DNA of 64,000 nt from Actinomadura sp. DC4 (GCF_030406325.1 NZ_JAUEQY010000012.1:220981-284980); one strand, 5' to 3'; shown: positions 30,601-39,407, counted from the first letter of the stretch. The notes: generated by a model from the letters alone, not told the origin. Translations and numbers: made by a program.

Positions 30601-30753
30601 TCAGCCCTGCCGGAGCCAGTTGACCTTCGGCTCGGGTTCTTCTCGCGCGCCCTCCGGCGGGTCCTCGCACTCGGGCGGTCTGTGCTGGCAGTCGCACCAC
30701 GTGCCGCCGCGGCAGTCGCCGTGCCGGCGGTCCCGGCAGGCCTCGCAGATCAT
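30601..30753 (-). CDS. 50-residue Cys-rich protein
   Basis: Small protein starting MICEACRDRRHGDCRGGTWC, then DCQHRPPECEDPP and an acidic tail ending VNWLRQG. Seven cysteines and two histidines in the first ~35 residues suggest metal binding; a GAGGA ribosome site precedes the ATG. It lies ~145 bp upstream of the sulfur leader peptide on the same strand. I do not recognise a characterised family, though similar small Cys-rich proteins are common in actinomycetes. Confidence 0.6.
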   Translation of the reverse strand: MICEACRDRRHGDCRGGTWCDCQHRPPECEDPPEGAREEPEPKVNWLRQG

Positions 30754-30850
30754 GTCCTCATTGTCCCCCTATGCGTCGTTCGTGAGCCGAAAGTTTTACC
30801 TCGAAGCGCACCGAATACCGTTCTGTACGCTGTCTGCTGTGGCTGTGGCG

Positions 30851-31615
30851 ATGGATGTACTGATCAGCGACCTGCGTGACGAGACCGCCGACCTCGAACG
30901 GTTCCTCGACCCGGGTGTCTGGGACGCGCCGACCCCGGCGGAGGGCTGGACCGTACGGGACCAGATCGTCCACCTGGCCTGGTTCGACGACGCGGCGGTA
31001 CGCGCCGTGACCACCCCGGAGGAGTTCCGCGAGGAGGTGCGGAGCACGCGGGGCGTGGACCCGGACGCGCTCGTGGAGAGCCGGCGGTCCATCCCGGGGG
31101 AGGAGGCCGGAGCGTGGTTCCACGGGGCGCGCCGCCGGCTGGCCGAGGTCCTGGCCGCCGCCGACCCGAAGGTCCGCGTCCCCTGGTACGGCCCCGACAT
31201 GGGCATGGTGTCCTTCACCACGGCGCGGCTCATGGAGACGTGGGCGCACGGCCAGGACGTCGTCGACGGGCTGAGTGCGGTGCGCGAGCCGACCGCGCGG
31301 CTGAGGCACGTGGCCGAGATCGGCGTACGGGCGCGGCCGTGGAGTTTCACGGTGCACGGTCGCCCGGTGCCGGAGGAGCCCGTACGGGTCGAGCTGAGCC
31401 TGCCGGGCGGTGAGCGGTGGGCCGCCGGGCCGGAGGACGCGGCCGACGTCGTACGCGGTCCGGCGCTGGATTTCTGCCTGGTCGTGACGCAGCGGCGGCA
31501 TCCGGCGGACGTGAACCTGGCGGTGTCGGGCCCAGTGGCGAGAGAATGGATCGGGATCGCCCAGGCCTTCGCGGGCCCGCCCGGCGTCGGACGCCGGCCC
31601 GGTCAGTTCGCCTGA
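30851..31615 (+). CDS. Maleylpyruvate isomerase/mycothiol-dependent enzyme family (TIGR03084-like)
   Basis: 254-residue DinB-like helical protein. The N-terminus (LISDLRDETADLERFLDPG, PAEGWTVRDQIVHLAWFDDA) matches the mycothiol-dependent maleylpyruvate isomerase N-terminal domain, with the metal His in VHLAWFD; a second is in METWAHGQDV. The C-terminal domain is SCP-like and ends WIGIAQAFAGPP. Family enzymes use mycothiol as thiol cofactor for isomerisation or detoxification. The start is uncertain: the ATG at 30851 is preceded by in-frame GTG codons and no clear ribosome site. Confidence 0.82.
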   Translation: MDVLISDLRDETADLERFLDPGVWDAPTPAEGWTVRDQIVHLAWFDDAAVRAVTTPEEFREEVRSTRGVDPDALVESRRSIPGEEAGAWFHGARRRLAEVLAAADPKVRVPWYGPDMGMVSFTTARLMETWAHGQDVVDGLSAVREPTARLRHVAEIGVRARPWSFTVHGRPVPEEPVRVELSLPGGERWAAGPEDAADVVRGPALDFCLVVTQRRHPADVNLAVSGPVAREWIGIAQAFAGPPGVGRRPGQFA

Positions 31616-31800
31616 CCGGCGCGGCGACGGAAGAAGGTTGGTATATGGGCGGAACTCGCGCGGAGTGTCTCCGGCGCACCGTTACGTCGGGAAACGGACT
31701 GCCGAGAATCCTCCCGATCTTCGTCACGGCCGGTAGGCAACGAGCCACGAAGTGGTCGTTGCTGCACGTACCGGACGTGTCGCGGCTACGGTAGTCGCTC

Positions 31801-32883
31801 GTGACCACCCTCTCCGATGCTTCGGCGGGCGTCGCCGAGGTGTCGGCCCGCGCGCGGTTCCGTGCCGCCCTCTGGCAGGTCGTCCGCGGCACGAGCCTGT
31901 CGGCGTTCCGCTACCGGGTGACCGGGCTGGCCGCCGAGGCGGCCTTCTTCACGCTGCTGTCGCTGCCGCCGCTGGTCCTGGGCCTGATCGGCACGCTCGG
32001 GCACTTCCGCTCGATGCTCGGCGCCGACACGGTGGCCGACATCCGCACGTGGGTGATCGAGAAGGCGCAGACGGTCCTCACGCAGCAGTCGGTGGACACC
32101 GTCGTGAAGCCGCTGCTGGACGACGTGCTCCGGGGTGGCCGGGTGGAGCTCGTCTCGCTGAGCTTCCTGGTCTCCCTGTGGGCCGGCTCCCGGGCGCTGA
32201 ACGTCTACGTGGACACGATCACGATCGCGTACGGCCTGTCGGGCGTCCGCGGAGTGGTCCGCACCCGGCTGCGCGCGTTCTTTCTCTACGTCGGGGGACT
32301 CGGCGTAGGCCTGGTCATCATCCCGGTGCTGGTCGCCGGCCCGACGCTGGTCCTCCACTGGCTGCCCGAGGGCGCCCGGGTGCTGCACCTGCTCTACTGG
32401 CCGGTGCTGATCGTCGTCTCGGTGGTCTTCCTCGCGCTCCTTTATTACTTGAGCGTCCCGGTCCGTACGGCGTGGTGGCGCGGCGTACCCGGCGGCGGGG
32501 TGGCCCTCGCCATCTGGGCGCTGGGCAGCCTCATCCTGCGGCTGTACCTCGACGGCTCCGCTTCGGGCGTGACGGTGTACGGCTCACTGGGCGCCGCGAT
32601 CGCGGTCCTGGCCTGGCTGTACGTGACGGCGCTCGCGGTCCTGATCGGCGCCGCGTTGAACGCCGAGATCGACAAGCTGTGGCCGGGCGAATACACCGCC
32701 CGCGCCCGCGCCGAGGCCGCGGAGGCCCAGGCCAAGGCGGCGGAGAAACACCTCCACGCGGCGGCCGAACGCGCCGAGGCGGCGGAGGCCGCCGCCTCGG
32801 AGGAGCGGGAAGAGGAATCGTCCGAGGCCGAGCCCGCCGCCGAGGACGAGGACGAGACCGAAGCCGAGACCCGCAGCGCGTAG
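31801..32883 (+). CDS. YihY/virulence factor BrkB-family membrane protein
   Basis: 360-residue inner-membrane protein with about six helices (~45-290) and the family pattern AAFFTLLSLPPLVLGLIG, SLWAGSRALNVYVDTI and LYVTALAVLIGAALNAEID. The C-terminal ~75 residues are an Ala/Glu-rich, highly charged coiled-coil-like tail, which is typical of actinomycete members. GTG start. Function of YihY proteins is not settled; RNase BN was an old misassignment. It is monocistronic here. Confidence 0.9.
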   Translation: MTTLSDASAGVAEVSARARFRAALWQVVRGTSLSAFRYRVTGLAAEAAFFTLLSLPPLVLGLIGTLGHFRSMLGADTVADIRTWVIEKAQTVLTQQSVDTVVKPLLDDVLRGGRVELVSLSFLVSLWAGSRALNVYVDTITIAYGLSGVRGVVRTRLRAFFLYVGGLGVGLVIIPVLVAGPTLVLHWLPEGARVLHLLYWPVLIVVSVVFLALLYYLSVPVRTAWWRGVPGGGVALAIWALGSLILRLYLDGSASGVTVYGSLGAAIAVLAWLYVTALAVLIGAALNAEIDKLWPGEYTARARAEAAEAQAKAAEKHLHAAAERAEAAEAAASEEREEESSEAEPAAEDEDETEAETRSA

Positions 32884-33176
32884 CCCCGTCCCACCGACGG
32901 CCCAGGGAACGTCTTCACGTTCTGACCGCCCGTCCTGCCGCCCTCCCCACCAGCGCTTCGCACAAGGACCCTTCTGCCACGCGTACCCCGCCTGCCACGC
33001 CTGCGGGGTCCGGCCCACGTGCTCTGGCCTGCCTACCCTCTGCCTGCCTCGGCTGCCGTACACGGCGGGCGTGGGGACGGGAAAACCGGTTGCCGGGGCG
33101 CGGGGGGCCGAGCTTATGATCGGCCCGTCGCGAGACTCGTCGCGGCCGGAGGAGCACTGGAAGGGGTGAGCCGAGC

Positions 33177-33233
33177 ATGGCCGTCTTCGTCTTCGCCCTG
33201 CCCTCGTCCCTGTTCCTCCGGGTGCCCGCCTGA
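33177..33233 (+). CDS. Short hydrophobic ORF upstream of rsgA
   Basis: An 18-codon frame encodes MAVFVFALPSSLFLRVPA, preceded by GGAAGGGG at suitable spacing and ending 34 bp before the rsgA start. It may be a small leader peptide or a chance frame; nothing but the ribosome site supports it. The rest of the ~375 bp between yihY and rsgA shows no gene. Confidence 0.3.
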   Translation: MAVFVFALPSSLFLRVPA

Positions 33234-33267
33234 GCCGCGCGGCATCCGCACCTGAAGGGTGCTCGCG

Positions 33268-34299
33268 TTGTCTTCTCCATCTCTTTCCTCCCTCGGCTGG
33301 GACGACTCCTGGGCCGAGGCGTTCGCGCCGTACGACGGAATGGTCCCGGGCCGGGTGGCCCGCGTCGACCGGGGGCGCTGCGACGTCCTCACCCGGCACG
33401 GAGAGGTCCAGGCCGCCTGGCGCGGCGACCCGCCCTGCGCCGGCGACTGGGTGGCGCTTCGCGGCGGCCGGGTCGGGGCGATCCTGCCCCGTCGTACCTC
33501 CTTCGTCCGCGGTGGCGTCGCGCGACAGTCGCGGGGAGGGCTGTCCGGCGACTCCCAGAGCCAGGTACTCGCCGCCAACGTCGACGTGGCCTTCATCGTC
33601 GAGCCCGCCGTCCCCGACGCCAGCCAAGGCCGGATCGAGCGGCTGCTCGCCCTGGCCTGGCAGAGCGGCGCGACGCCGTACGTCGTCATCACCAAGGCGG
33701 ACCTCGCCAACGACCTGCCCTACCTGATCGAGGCGGTCAAGGCGGCGGCACCCGGCGTCGACGTTCACGCCGTCTCCGCCATGACCGGGGACGGCCTCGA
33801 CGCCGTACGCGCGCTGGCGACGGGCACCTCGGTCCTGCTCGGGCCGTCCGGAGCGGGCAAGTCCACGCTGGTCAACGCGCTCGCGGGGCAGCAGGTCATG
33901 CGCACGCAGGAGATCCGCGCCTCCGACGGCCGCGGCCGGCACACGACGACGCATCGCGAGCTCGTGGCCGTACCGGGCGGACTGATCATAGACACACCCG
34001 GCGTACGGCGGGTCGGCCTGTACGACGTGGACGAGGGCCTGGCCCAGGCGTTCTCCGACGTCGAGGACCTGGCCGCGGAGTGCCGGTTCTCCGACTGCGC
34101 CCACGAGACCGAACCGGGCTGCGCCGTCCTGCTGGCGGTCGAGTCCGGCGACCTTCCGGAACGCCGCCTGACAGGCTGGCGCAGACTACGCCGCGAGGCC
34201 GAGTGGATCGCCTCCAGGACCGACGCGCGACTACGGTCCGAACGCCTGCGCGAACGCAAACTCATCCACCGCCAGGCCCGCCGCGACCGCTCCCATTGA
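33268..34299 (+). CDS. rsgA: Ribosome small-subunit-dependent GTPase A
   Basis: 343-residue circularly permuted GTPase that checks late 30S maturation. After an OB-fold region (~20-100), the GTPase motifs appear in the permuted order: G4 VITKADL, G5 VSAM, G1 GPSGAGKST, G2 region HTTTHREL, G3 DTPGVR. The C-terminal zinc site is CRFSDCAHETEPGC. The TTG at 33268 is preferred because GAAGGG lies 7 nt upstream; a GTG at 33259 would leave that site almost no spacing. It converges on the 34.4-35.7 kb genes. Confidence 0.94.
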   Translation: MSSPSLSSLGWDDSWAEAFAPYDGMVPGRVARVDRGRCDVLTRHGEVQAAWRGDPPCAGDWVALRGGRVGAILPRRTSFVRGGVARQSRGGLSGDSQSQVLAANVDVAFIVEPAVPDASQGRIERLLALAWQSGATPYVVITKADLANDLPYLIEAVKAAAPGVDVHAVSAMTGDGLDAVRALATGTSVLLGPSGAGKSTLVNALAGQQVMRTQEIRASDGRGRHTTTHRELVAVPGGLIIDTPGVRRVGLYDVDEGLAQAFSDVEDLAAECRFSDCAHETEPGCAVLLAVESGDLPERRLTGWRRLRREAEWIASRTDARLRSERLRERKLIHRQARRDRSH

Positions 34300-34448
34300 G
34301 CAAACGGCCCGCTCAGCCGCCCTACGCCCCGCACCGGTCCGCCCGGCGATCCCCGCAGGGGCCAATGTCGTCGCGAGACCCGCCGCGCCGAGCGGCAGGG
34401 GCCGAGGGCGGGGTGCGTGGCGGGTTGAGCAGGCCGGGCCCGGGCCGG

Positions 34449-34925
34449 TCAGGCGTTCGGGGAGCGGCGGAGCGCCGGGCCGGTGGGGAACGGCAACGGC
34501 GGCCCGCGCCGGTCGGTGCGGCTTTCTCTCAGGCGGCCCGCGAGAGAGTCGTCTCCCGGCAGGCCGTCGGCCCTGTTCCGCGGGGCGGGTACGCCGGCGC
34601 GGGCGATCGGGGACCAGCGGGCCAGGAGGTCCATCGCGTCCGGCAGGGTCTCGGCGAAAACGTGTTCCACGACGTCCCCGGCGTTGCCCTCCAGCTGGAG
34701 CAGGAACTGCAGCGGAGGCGCCTCGCGGGAGTACAGCGCCAGCGACACCGGTACCGGCGGCAGGTCGCCCACCCCGATCTGGCACCACGCCTCGAAGCCC
34801 AGGCCGGCCATCGCCGCGCGTACGTCGCCGCCGTACGGGTCGCAGGCCGCCATCACCGGGTCCTCGCGTTCCACCCATTCGCCGTTGACCAGGCACCATG
34901 CGCGAACGGGATCCGTGGTGATCAC
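34449..34925 (-). CDS. Uncharacterised 158-residue protein of the dormancy-like locus
   Basis: No family recognised. Residues 1-110 look like a compact alpha/beta domain (WCLVNGEWVEREDPVMAACD, LQFLLQLEGNAGDVVEHVFA), and the last ~45 are Arg/Pro rich and probably disordered. GTG start at 34925 (VITTDPVRAW). There is no signal peptide or membrane helix. It lies just downstream of the degenerate kinase gene on the same strand (57 bp gap), so the two may be co-transcribed and act together. Confidence 0.65.
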   Translation of the reverse strand: MITTDPVRAWCLVNGEWVEREDPVMAACDPYGGDVRAAMAGLGFEAWCQIGVGDLPPVPVSLALYSREAPPLQFLLQLEGNAGDVVEHVFAETLPDAMDLLARWSPIARAGVPAPRNRADGLPGDDSLAGRLRESRTDRRGPPLPFPTGPALRRSPNA

Positions 34926-34982
34926 AGTTCACGGTAGGCCGGGCCGCCCGCTCTCGGCGGGAGCGCCACGCGAAAGCGCCGA

Positions 34983-35699
34983 TCAGCGGGGTGCCATGCT
35001 CCATTCGAGGCGGATGCGGGAGCGTTCGGGGCATCTTGGCAGTTCCTGGCAGGAGAAGTCGTGCCAGTGCGCGTCATCCTGACGGGAGACCCGTCCGTCC
35101 ACGGCGCGGAGCCGCCCGGCCAGGTCGCCCACGGGCCCATCGATGTGCATGACCAGCCGCGTCGGCGGCCGGGGGTCGGCGGTGACGACCACGTGGGTGT
35201 CGCACAGGTGCTCGCCGGGCACCAGCGTGAGCGTGCGGTGCACCAGCCGGGCCACCTGCTGCCACGCGGGCCGCTCGATGACGCGCTCCATCCCGTGGCC
35301 GAGGGTGAGGACGGGGCAGCCGCGGCCCGGCTCGCAGGCCCGCTCGACCGCTTCCACGATCAGGGAACGCAGGCCGGGGTGCGTCGCCGAGCCCTCTGGG
35401 TGCAGGTCGAAGACCGCGCCGCGGAAGTCCCGGATCGCGCCGTCCAGCCCGCCGATGGCCTTGTGGATCTTCTCGACCGTCACGTCGCCGGCGATGTTCG
35501 CCTCGATGTAGGTGAGCGCGGCGTGCAGGTCGAGCCCGACCGCGAACAGCCGGTGCACCAGGACGTCGGCCAGCCCCTGTGTGATCCCGCCGCGTTCGGC
35601 CACCCCACCTGATCGCGGGCCGTCGCCGAGCCCTCTCCGTGTGGCCAATCCGTCCCCCTCTGTCCGCAGCGCCGAGCTGCCCGATCGATGGGGGATCAA
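34983..35699 (-). CDS. Degenerate DosS-like histidine kinase (no phosphoacceptor His)
   Basis: Up to 238 residues. Residues ~35-110 align by eye with the HisKA_3 dimerisation helix pair of NarL-type kinases such as DosS/DevS (ITQGLADVLVHRLFAVGLDL, DGAIRDFRGAVFDLHPE). The phosphoacceptor position, normally LHD in this box, is L-A-D, so autophosphorylation at this site is impossible. The remaining ~120 residues resemble a worn-down ATPase domain without clear N, G1 or G2 boxes, and no GAF or membrane sensor precedes. The start is uncertain: TTG at 35699 or a GTG at 35603. Likely a scaffold or inhibitor, or a decaying gene. Confidence 0.6.
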   Translation of the reverse strand: MIPHRSGSSALRTEGDGLATRRGLGDGPRSGGVAERGGITQGLADVLVHRLFAVGLDLHAALTYIEANIAGDVTVEKIHKAIGGLDGAIRDFRGAVFDLHPEGSATHPGLRSLIVEAVERACEPGRGCPVLTLGHGMERVIERPAWQQVARLVHRTLTLVPGEHLCDTHVVVTADPRPPTRLVMHIDGPVGDLAGRLRAVDGRVSRQDDAHWHDFSCQELPRCPERSRIRLEWSMAPR

Positions 35700-36055
35700 T
35701 AACGAAGGGGGCTTATGTGAACCTATTCGGCTCGATACCCATCAATCCAGTTCGTCGCACATGCGGCATACACTGAAAATGCCTAACTTGCGAAGTATGC
35801 GCATCGGTAGCCGTCACACGTGAAGAAGATCTACCGGCGCTGTGGCCGGCGTGAGCTCCCTGCCACACGCTTCAGGACCTTCGCCTCTTGATGAGGGTGG
35901 TCTCTGTGGCGCACGGTGTAACCGAGAGGAAGGGGGGTTCGGCCGCACGTTGGGAACGGGCCGGGGCACTCCGAACCTCGGCCGGAAGACTCAATGGTGA
36001 GTGTGACGGTGGCGGCCTGCCTGAGGCAGAGCGGCATCGCCCGGCGGAGGTGGTC
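35700..36055. promoter_or_regulatory. Divergent promoter region of the kinase-like and hydrolase genes
   Basis: 356 bp, AT-rich for this genome between 35700 and 35830. ATGCGGCATAC (35761-35771) and GTATGCGCAT (35795-35804) form an inverted repeat with one bulge. AGGACCTTCGCCTCT at 35874-35888 resembles the DosR-box-like site GGGACCTTCGGCCCT found at 38369 (12 of 15 positions). No gene is seen. Confidence 0.45.
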
Positions 36056-37087
36056 ATGTCGTTCTCGAGCCTCGCCAGTACGCTGGCGCATCAGAGCGGG
36101 CGCCTGCTACCCCTGTCCGGCGTCGCCCACGAAGCGCACGAGGACCTCCCGGCGTCCCGGCCGATGACCGTCACCGCCGACGACGGCGTCGAACTGCACG
36201 TCGAGGTGCAGGACGCCCCCGGCACCTCCCTGACCGTCGTCTTCTGCCACGGCTATCTGCTGAACTCCGCGAGCTGGGACGTCCAGCGGACCATGCTGGC
36301 CGGCCGGGCGCGCGTCGTCTTGTGGGACCACCGCGGCCACGGCCGGTCCGGCTGGGGCACCCCGCCGAACGCCACCATCGACCAGGTGGGCCGCGACCTG
36401 TTCGCGGTCATCCGGGCGGCCGCGCCCCGCGGGCGCATCGTCCTGGTCGGCCACTCGATGGGCGGCATGGCCGTCCTCGCGCTCGCGCAGTCGCATCCGG
36501 AGATGTTCGGCGGCCGGATCGCCGGCGCCGTGCTCTGCTCCACCTCCGCAGGCGGCCTGTCCTCGATCACCGCCGGCCTGCCCGCGATCACCGCGCGGTT
36601 CGTCCACCGCCTGGTGCCGGCCACCCTCACCCGGCTGGGCCGGCACGCGCGCATCGTCGACGGCGCACGCCGGTCGGCGGGCGGCGCGACGTACCTCATC
36701 ACCTGGCCCTACCTGTACGGCTCGCGGGTGTCGCGCCCGGTGGCCCGGCTCACCACGCAACTGATGGCCTCCGTGCCCATCCAGGTGATCGCGGAGTTCT
36801 ACGCCGAGCTCGTACGGTACGACCTGCACGCCGTCCTGCCGGCGCTCGGCCGGATCCCGGTGCTGGTCATGGTCGGCGACCGCGATCTCATCACGCCCAT
36901 CGCGCACGCCGAGGCGCTCGTGGTGGCCATCCCGTGCGCCGAGCTGGTGCGGGTTCCGGGCGCCGGGCACCTGCTGGTCCTCGAACGCCCGCGCGAGGTC
37001 GGCGAGCAGGTCCTGAAGCTGCTCACCCGCCTGACGCCGCCCAAGCTCGCCGAGCCGTCCGTCAACGGGAAGCCCCACCGGCCGTAG
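36056..37087 (+). CDS. Alpha/beta-fold hydrolase
   Basis: 343-residue hydrolase with a complete triad pattern: nucleophile elbow LVGHSMGGMAVLAL, acid residue in VMVGDRDLITP and histidine in PGAGHLLVLERP. The oxyanion region is FCHGYLLNSASWD. An N-terminal ~60-residue extension precedes the fold. The ATG at 36056 is supported by GGAGGTGGT just upstream. The substrate could be an ester, epoxide or lactone. Its 3' end overlaps the convergent protease gene by 26 bp. Sequence class resembles the EphE/lipase-like hydrolases of mycobacteria. Confidence 0.9.
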   Translation: MSFSSLASTLAHQSGRLLPLSGVAHEAHEDLPASRPMTVTADDGVELHVEVQDAPGTSLTVVFCHGYLLNSASWDVQRTMLAGRARVVLWDHRGHGRSGWGTPPNATIDQVGRDLFAVIRAAAPRGRIVLVGHSMGGMAVLALAQSHPEMFGGRIAGAVLCSTSAGGLSSITAGLPAITARFVHRLVPATLTRLGRHARIVDGARRSAGGATYLITWPYLYGSRVSRPVARLTTQLMASVPIQVIAEFYAELVRYDLHAVLPALGRIPVLVMVGDRDLITPIAHAEALVVAIPCAELVRVPGAGHLLVLERPREVGEQVLKLLTRLTPPKLAEPSVNGKPHRP

Positions 37088-38237
37088 GACGCCGCGGCTC
37101 GGCCAGTGGCGGCCCGCCCGCGCGCAGCATGCTCTGCTGCACCAGCCGGTCGACGTCCTCGGTGGTGACCATGCCGACCACCCGGCCGTCCGCGACCACG
37201 ACCGCGAGCAGCGCGTTCGCCAGCGGCGCCCGGCCGACCAGCGAGGAGACCGGGTCGTCCGGACCGGCCGTGTAGTCCGGAGGGAGGGCGACGGCCACCG
37301 AGTCGACGCGTTCCGCGGCCCGTGTGGCCGGTACGCGGGACAGGCGGGCGAGGGTGACGACGCCGCACGGCCGCCCGTCGAACCCGGTCACCGGGAACAC
37401 GGACCGCCGGGAGTGCGCCGCGACCGACGCGATGAACTCGCCGACCGGGCGCCAGGCGGCGGCGCACTCGGGCTCGGGCACCATCAGCTCCCGTATGTGC
37501 ACGTCCGAGGCGGCCTCCCGTACGGCCCGCGCCTTGGCCTCCGCGCCGGCCGCCCACACGAGGAACCAGCCGATGAGCATCAGCCACAGCCCGCCCGACT
37601 GCCCGAGGAAGATGAGCTGGGCGACGCCCGCCCCGGCCAGGCCCGCGCCCATGATCTGGCCCGCGCCGGTCGCGACGCGGTCGCCGCGGGACCGGTCGCC
37701 GGACCGCATCCACACCAGCGCCCGCAGGATCCGGCCGCCGTCGAGCGGGGCGCCGGGCAGCAGGTTGAAGACGGCCAGGAACGCGTTGGTCGCCCCGGTC
37801 CAGGCCAGCGCGGCCACGACCGTGGCCGGCGCGCCGAACAGCGCGGAGGCCTCCGCGCAGGCGAACAGCACCACGCCGATGGCCAGGCTCGTCACCGGCC
37901 CGGCCGCGGAGATGGCCAGGTCCGCGCGGGCGTTCGACGGCTCGCCGTCGAGCTGGGCCACGCCGCCCAGCATCCACAGCGTGATCGAGCGCACCCCGAG
38001 GCCCTTCCGGCGCGCGACGGCGGCGTGCGCGCCCTCGTGGGCCAGCAGCGAGGCGAGGAAGAGCACGGCGGTCGGGATCGCGATGGCCCAGTAAACGCTC
38101 GCGGACCGGCCGGCGTCGGCGCGCGGCAGCACGTTCCCGGCGACGATGTCGGTGATCAGCACGAGGATCACGAGTACCGACCAGTTGACCCCCACCGGGA
38201 TGCCCGCGACACGGCCCAGCCGGAGACTCTGCTTCAT
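37062..38237 (-). CDS. Site-2 protease (M50) with tandem CBS domains, Rip3-like
   Basis: 391-residue intramembrane zinc metalloprotease. The HExxH motif is LLAHEGAHAAVA and the third ligand lies in PGAPLDGGRIL. About five or six membrane helices span ~10-235, followed by two CBS modules (~250-375; ELMVPEPECAAAWRPV, VVGMVTTEDVDRLVQQS). CBS modules usually sense adenine nucleotides. In M. tuberculosis the similar Rip3 (Rv2625c) belongs to the DosR dormancy regulon, and a DosR-box-like site lies upstream here. The start has GAGGAGG upstream. Confidence 0.92.
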   Translation of the reverse strand: MKQSLRLGRVAGIPVGVNWSVLVILVLITDIVAGNVLPRADAGRSASVYWAIAIPTAVLFLASLLAHEGAHAAVARRKGLGVRSITLWMLGGVAQLDGEPSNARADLAISAAGPVTSLAIGVVLFACAEASALFGAPATVVAALAWTGATNAFLAVFNLLPGAPLDGGRILRALVWMRSGDRSRGDRVATGAGQIMGAGLAGAGVAQLIFLGQSGGLWLMLIGWFLVWAAGAEAKARAVREAASDVHIRELMVPEPECAAAWRPVGEFIASVAAHSRRSVFPVTGFDGRPCGVVTLARLSRVPATRAAERVDSVAVALPPDYTAGPDDPVSSLVGRAPLANALLAVVVADGRVVGMVTTEDVDRLVQQSMLRAGGPPLAEPRRPTAGGASR

Positions 38238-38345
38238 CGCCGCCTCCTCGACATGGGTTCCGCCTTCACTCTGGTGGCCGCGGGCCGGCACGGAGTACGT
38301 CCATTGGTCCCCGCTCACCGGGCGAAGGTCAGCGCGCCGGCCCGG

Positions 38346-38383
38346 CCCGCCGAAGGTCCCGCGACGACGGGACCTTCGGCCCT
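38346..38383. promoter_or_regulatory. Divergent pair of DosR-box-like sites
   Basis: GGGACCTTCGGCCCT runs on the plus strand at 38369-38383, and GGGACCTTCGGCGGG on the minus strand at 38346-38360; together they form a perfect 12-bp inverted repeat around a 6-nt centre. The DosR/DevR consensus is close to GGGACTTTNGGCCCT. The sites lie in the 409-bp gap (38238-38646) between the protease and the phosphoribosyltransferase genes, one pointing to each. No other gene is seen in that gap. A simple hairpin is an alternative explanation. Confidence 0.55.
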
Positions 38384-38646
38384 GGCCTGCGGCAGGAACG
38401 GTGCGAGGCTGAAATCAGGCCTGCGAGACGAGCGAGGGAGCCGGAACGCACGGCGAGCTCGATCAACCTGTTCCGGGTAATACCGGTGCGGGGAAATCGC
38501 CTCGCAGGTCTTCGTCGCCTGATCGAGAGTCCGCCCGGGGATCGCACCCGTCGCCAGGTGTCCCCGGACGGCTCCCAGGCAGGACCTGTTCGGAGACGCC
38601 GCCGGTGGGTAGGTGCATCGTCAACCGGCTTTTCGAGGTGGTCACC

Positions 38647-39294
38647 GTGGGTTCGAGCGGTCATGGCGTACGTCTGCCGTTCACCGACCGGGCCGAGGCC
38701 GGGCGTGTGCTCGCCGGGCGGGTGGCGGCCCTGGGACTCATCGATCCGCTCGTGCTGGCGCTTCCGCGCGGCGGGGTGCCCGTGGCGGACGAGGTCGCGC
38801 GGCGCCTGCAGGTGCCGTTCGACGTGCTGGTGACCCGCAAGATCGGCTGCCCGGGCCAGCCCGAGCTCGGCGTCGGAGCGATCGCCGAGGGCGGCGAACC
38901 GGTCTTCGACGCGGAGCTGCTGCGGCGGCTCGCCCTGACCGAACGCGACCTGCACCCCACCACCCGCCGCGAGCGGGCCGAGCTGGCCCGCCGCGTCGCC
39001 GCCTATCGCGGCGACCGCGCGCTTCCGGCGATCAAGGGTCGTGACGTCGTCGTGGTCGACGACGGACTGGCGACCGGAGGCACCGCACGCGCGGCGCTGG
39101 CCGCGGTGCGAGCCGAGGGCGCCTCACGCGTCGTGCTCGCCGTGCCCGTGGGCGCGGCGCAGACCGTTCTGGAGCTTTCCGGTGACGCCGACGACGTGGT
39201 CGTGCTCGCCGCACCGGCGGTGTTCCGCGCGGTGGGGCAGTGGTACCAGCACTTCGAGCAGCTCTCCGACGCCGACGTCCTCGCCCTCCTGTGA
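38647..39294 (+). CDS. Phosphoribosyltransferase-fold protein
   Basis: 215-residue type I PRTase-fold protein. The PRPP loop is DVVVVDDGLATGGTARAALA, with the hood region upstream (LVLALPRGGVPVADEVARR) and FDVLVTRKIGCPGQPELGVG. Such proteins in actinomycetes are annotated simply as phosphoribosyltransferases; Rv0571c of M. tuberculosis has this domain and is DosR-regulated. The GTG at 38647 follows GAGGTGG by 5 nt. The nucleobase specificity is unknown. Confidence 0.9.
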   Translation: MGSSGHGVRLPFTDRAEAGRVLAGRVAALGLIDPLVLALPRGGVPVADEVARRLQVPFDVLVTRKIGCPGQPELGVGAIAEGGEPVFDAELLRRLALTERDLHPTTRRERAELARRVAAYRGDRALPAIKGRDVVVVDDGLATGGTARAALAAVRAEGASRVVLAVPVGAAQTVLELSGDADDVVVLAAPAVFRAVGQWYQHFEQLSDADVLALL

Positions 39295-39307
39295 GGAGGG
39301 TCGCATC

Positions 39308-39338
39308 CACGGATCCGGCCGTGACGGCCGGATCCGTG
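39308..39338 (+). terminator. Hairpin terminator after the phosphoribosyltransferase gene
   Basis: Perfect 13-bp stem CACGGATCCGGCC (39308-39320) with GGCCGGATCCGTG (39326-39338), 5-nt loop. Confidence 0.75.
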
Positions 39339-39407
39339 ACCTCATGGGTGGTCCTTCAGAAGGACAAGAGCCGGGCCCGTACACCTGACGGTCCGGCTCT
39401 ATGGAAA

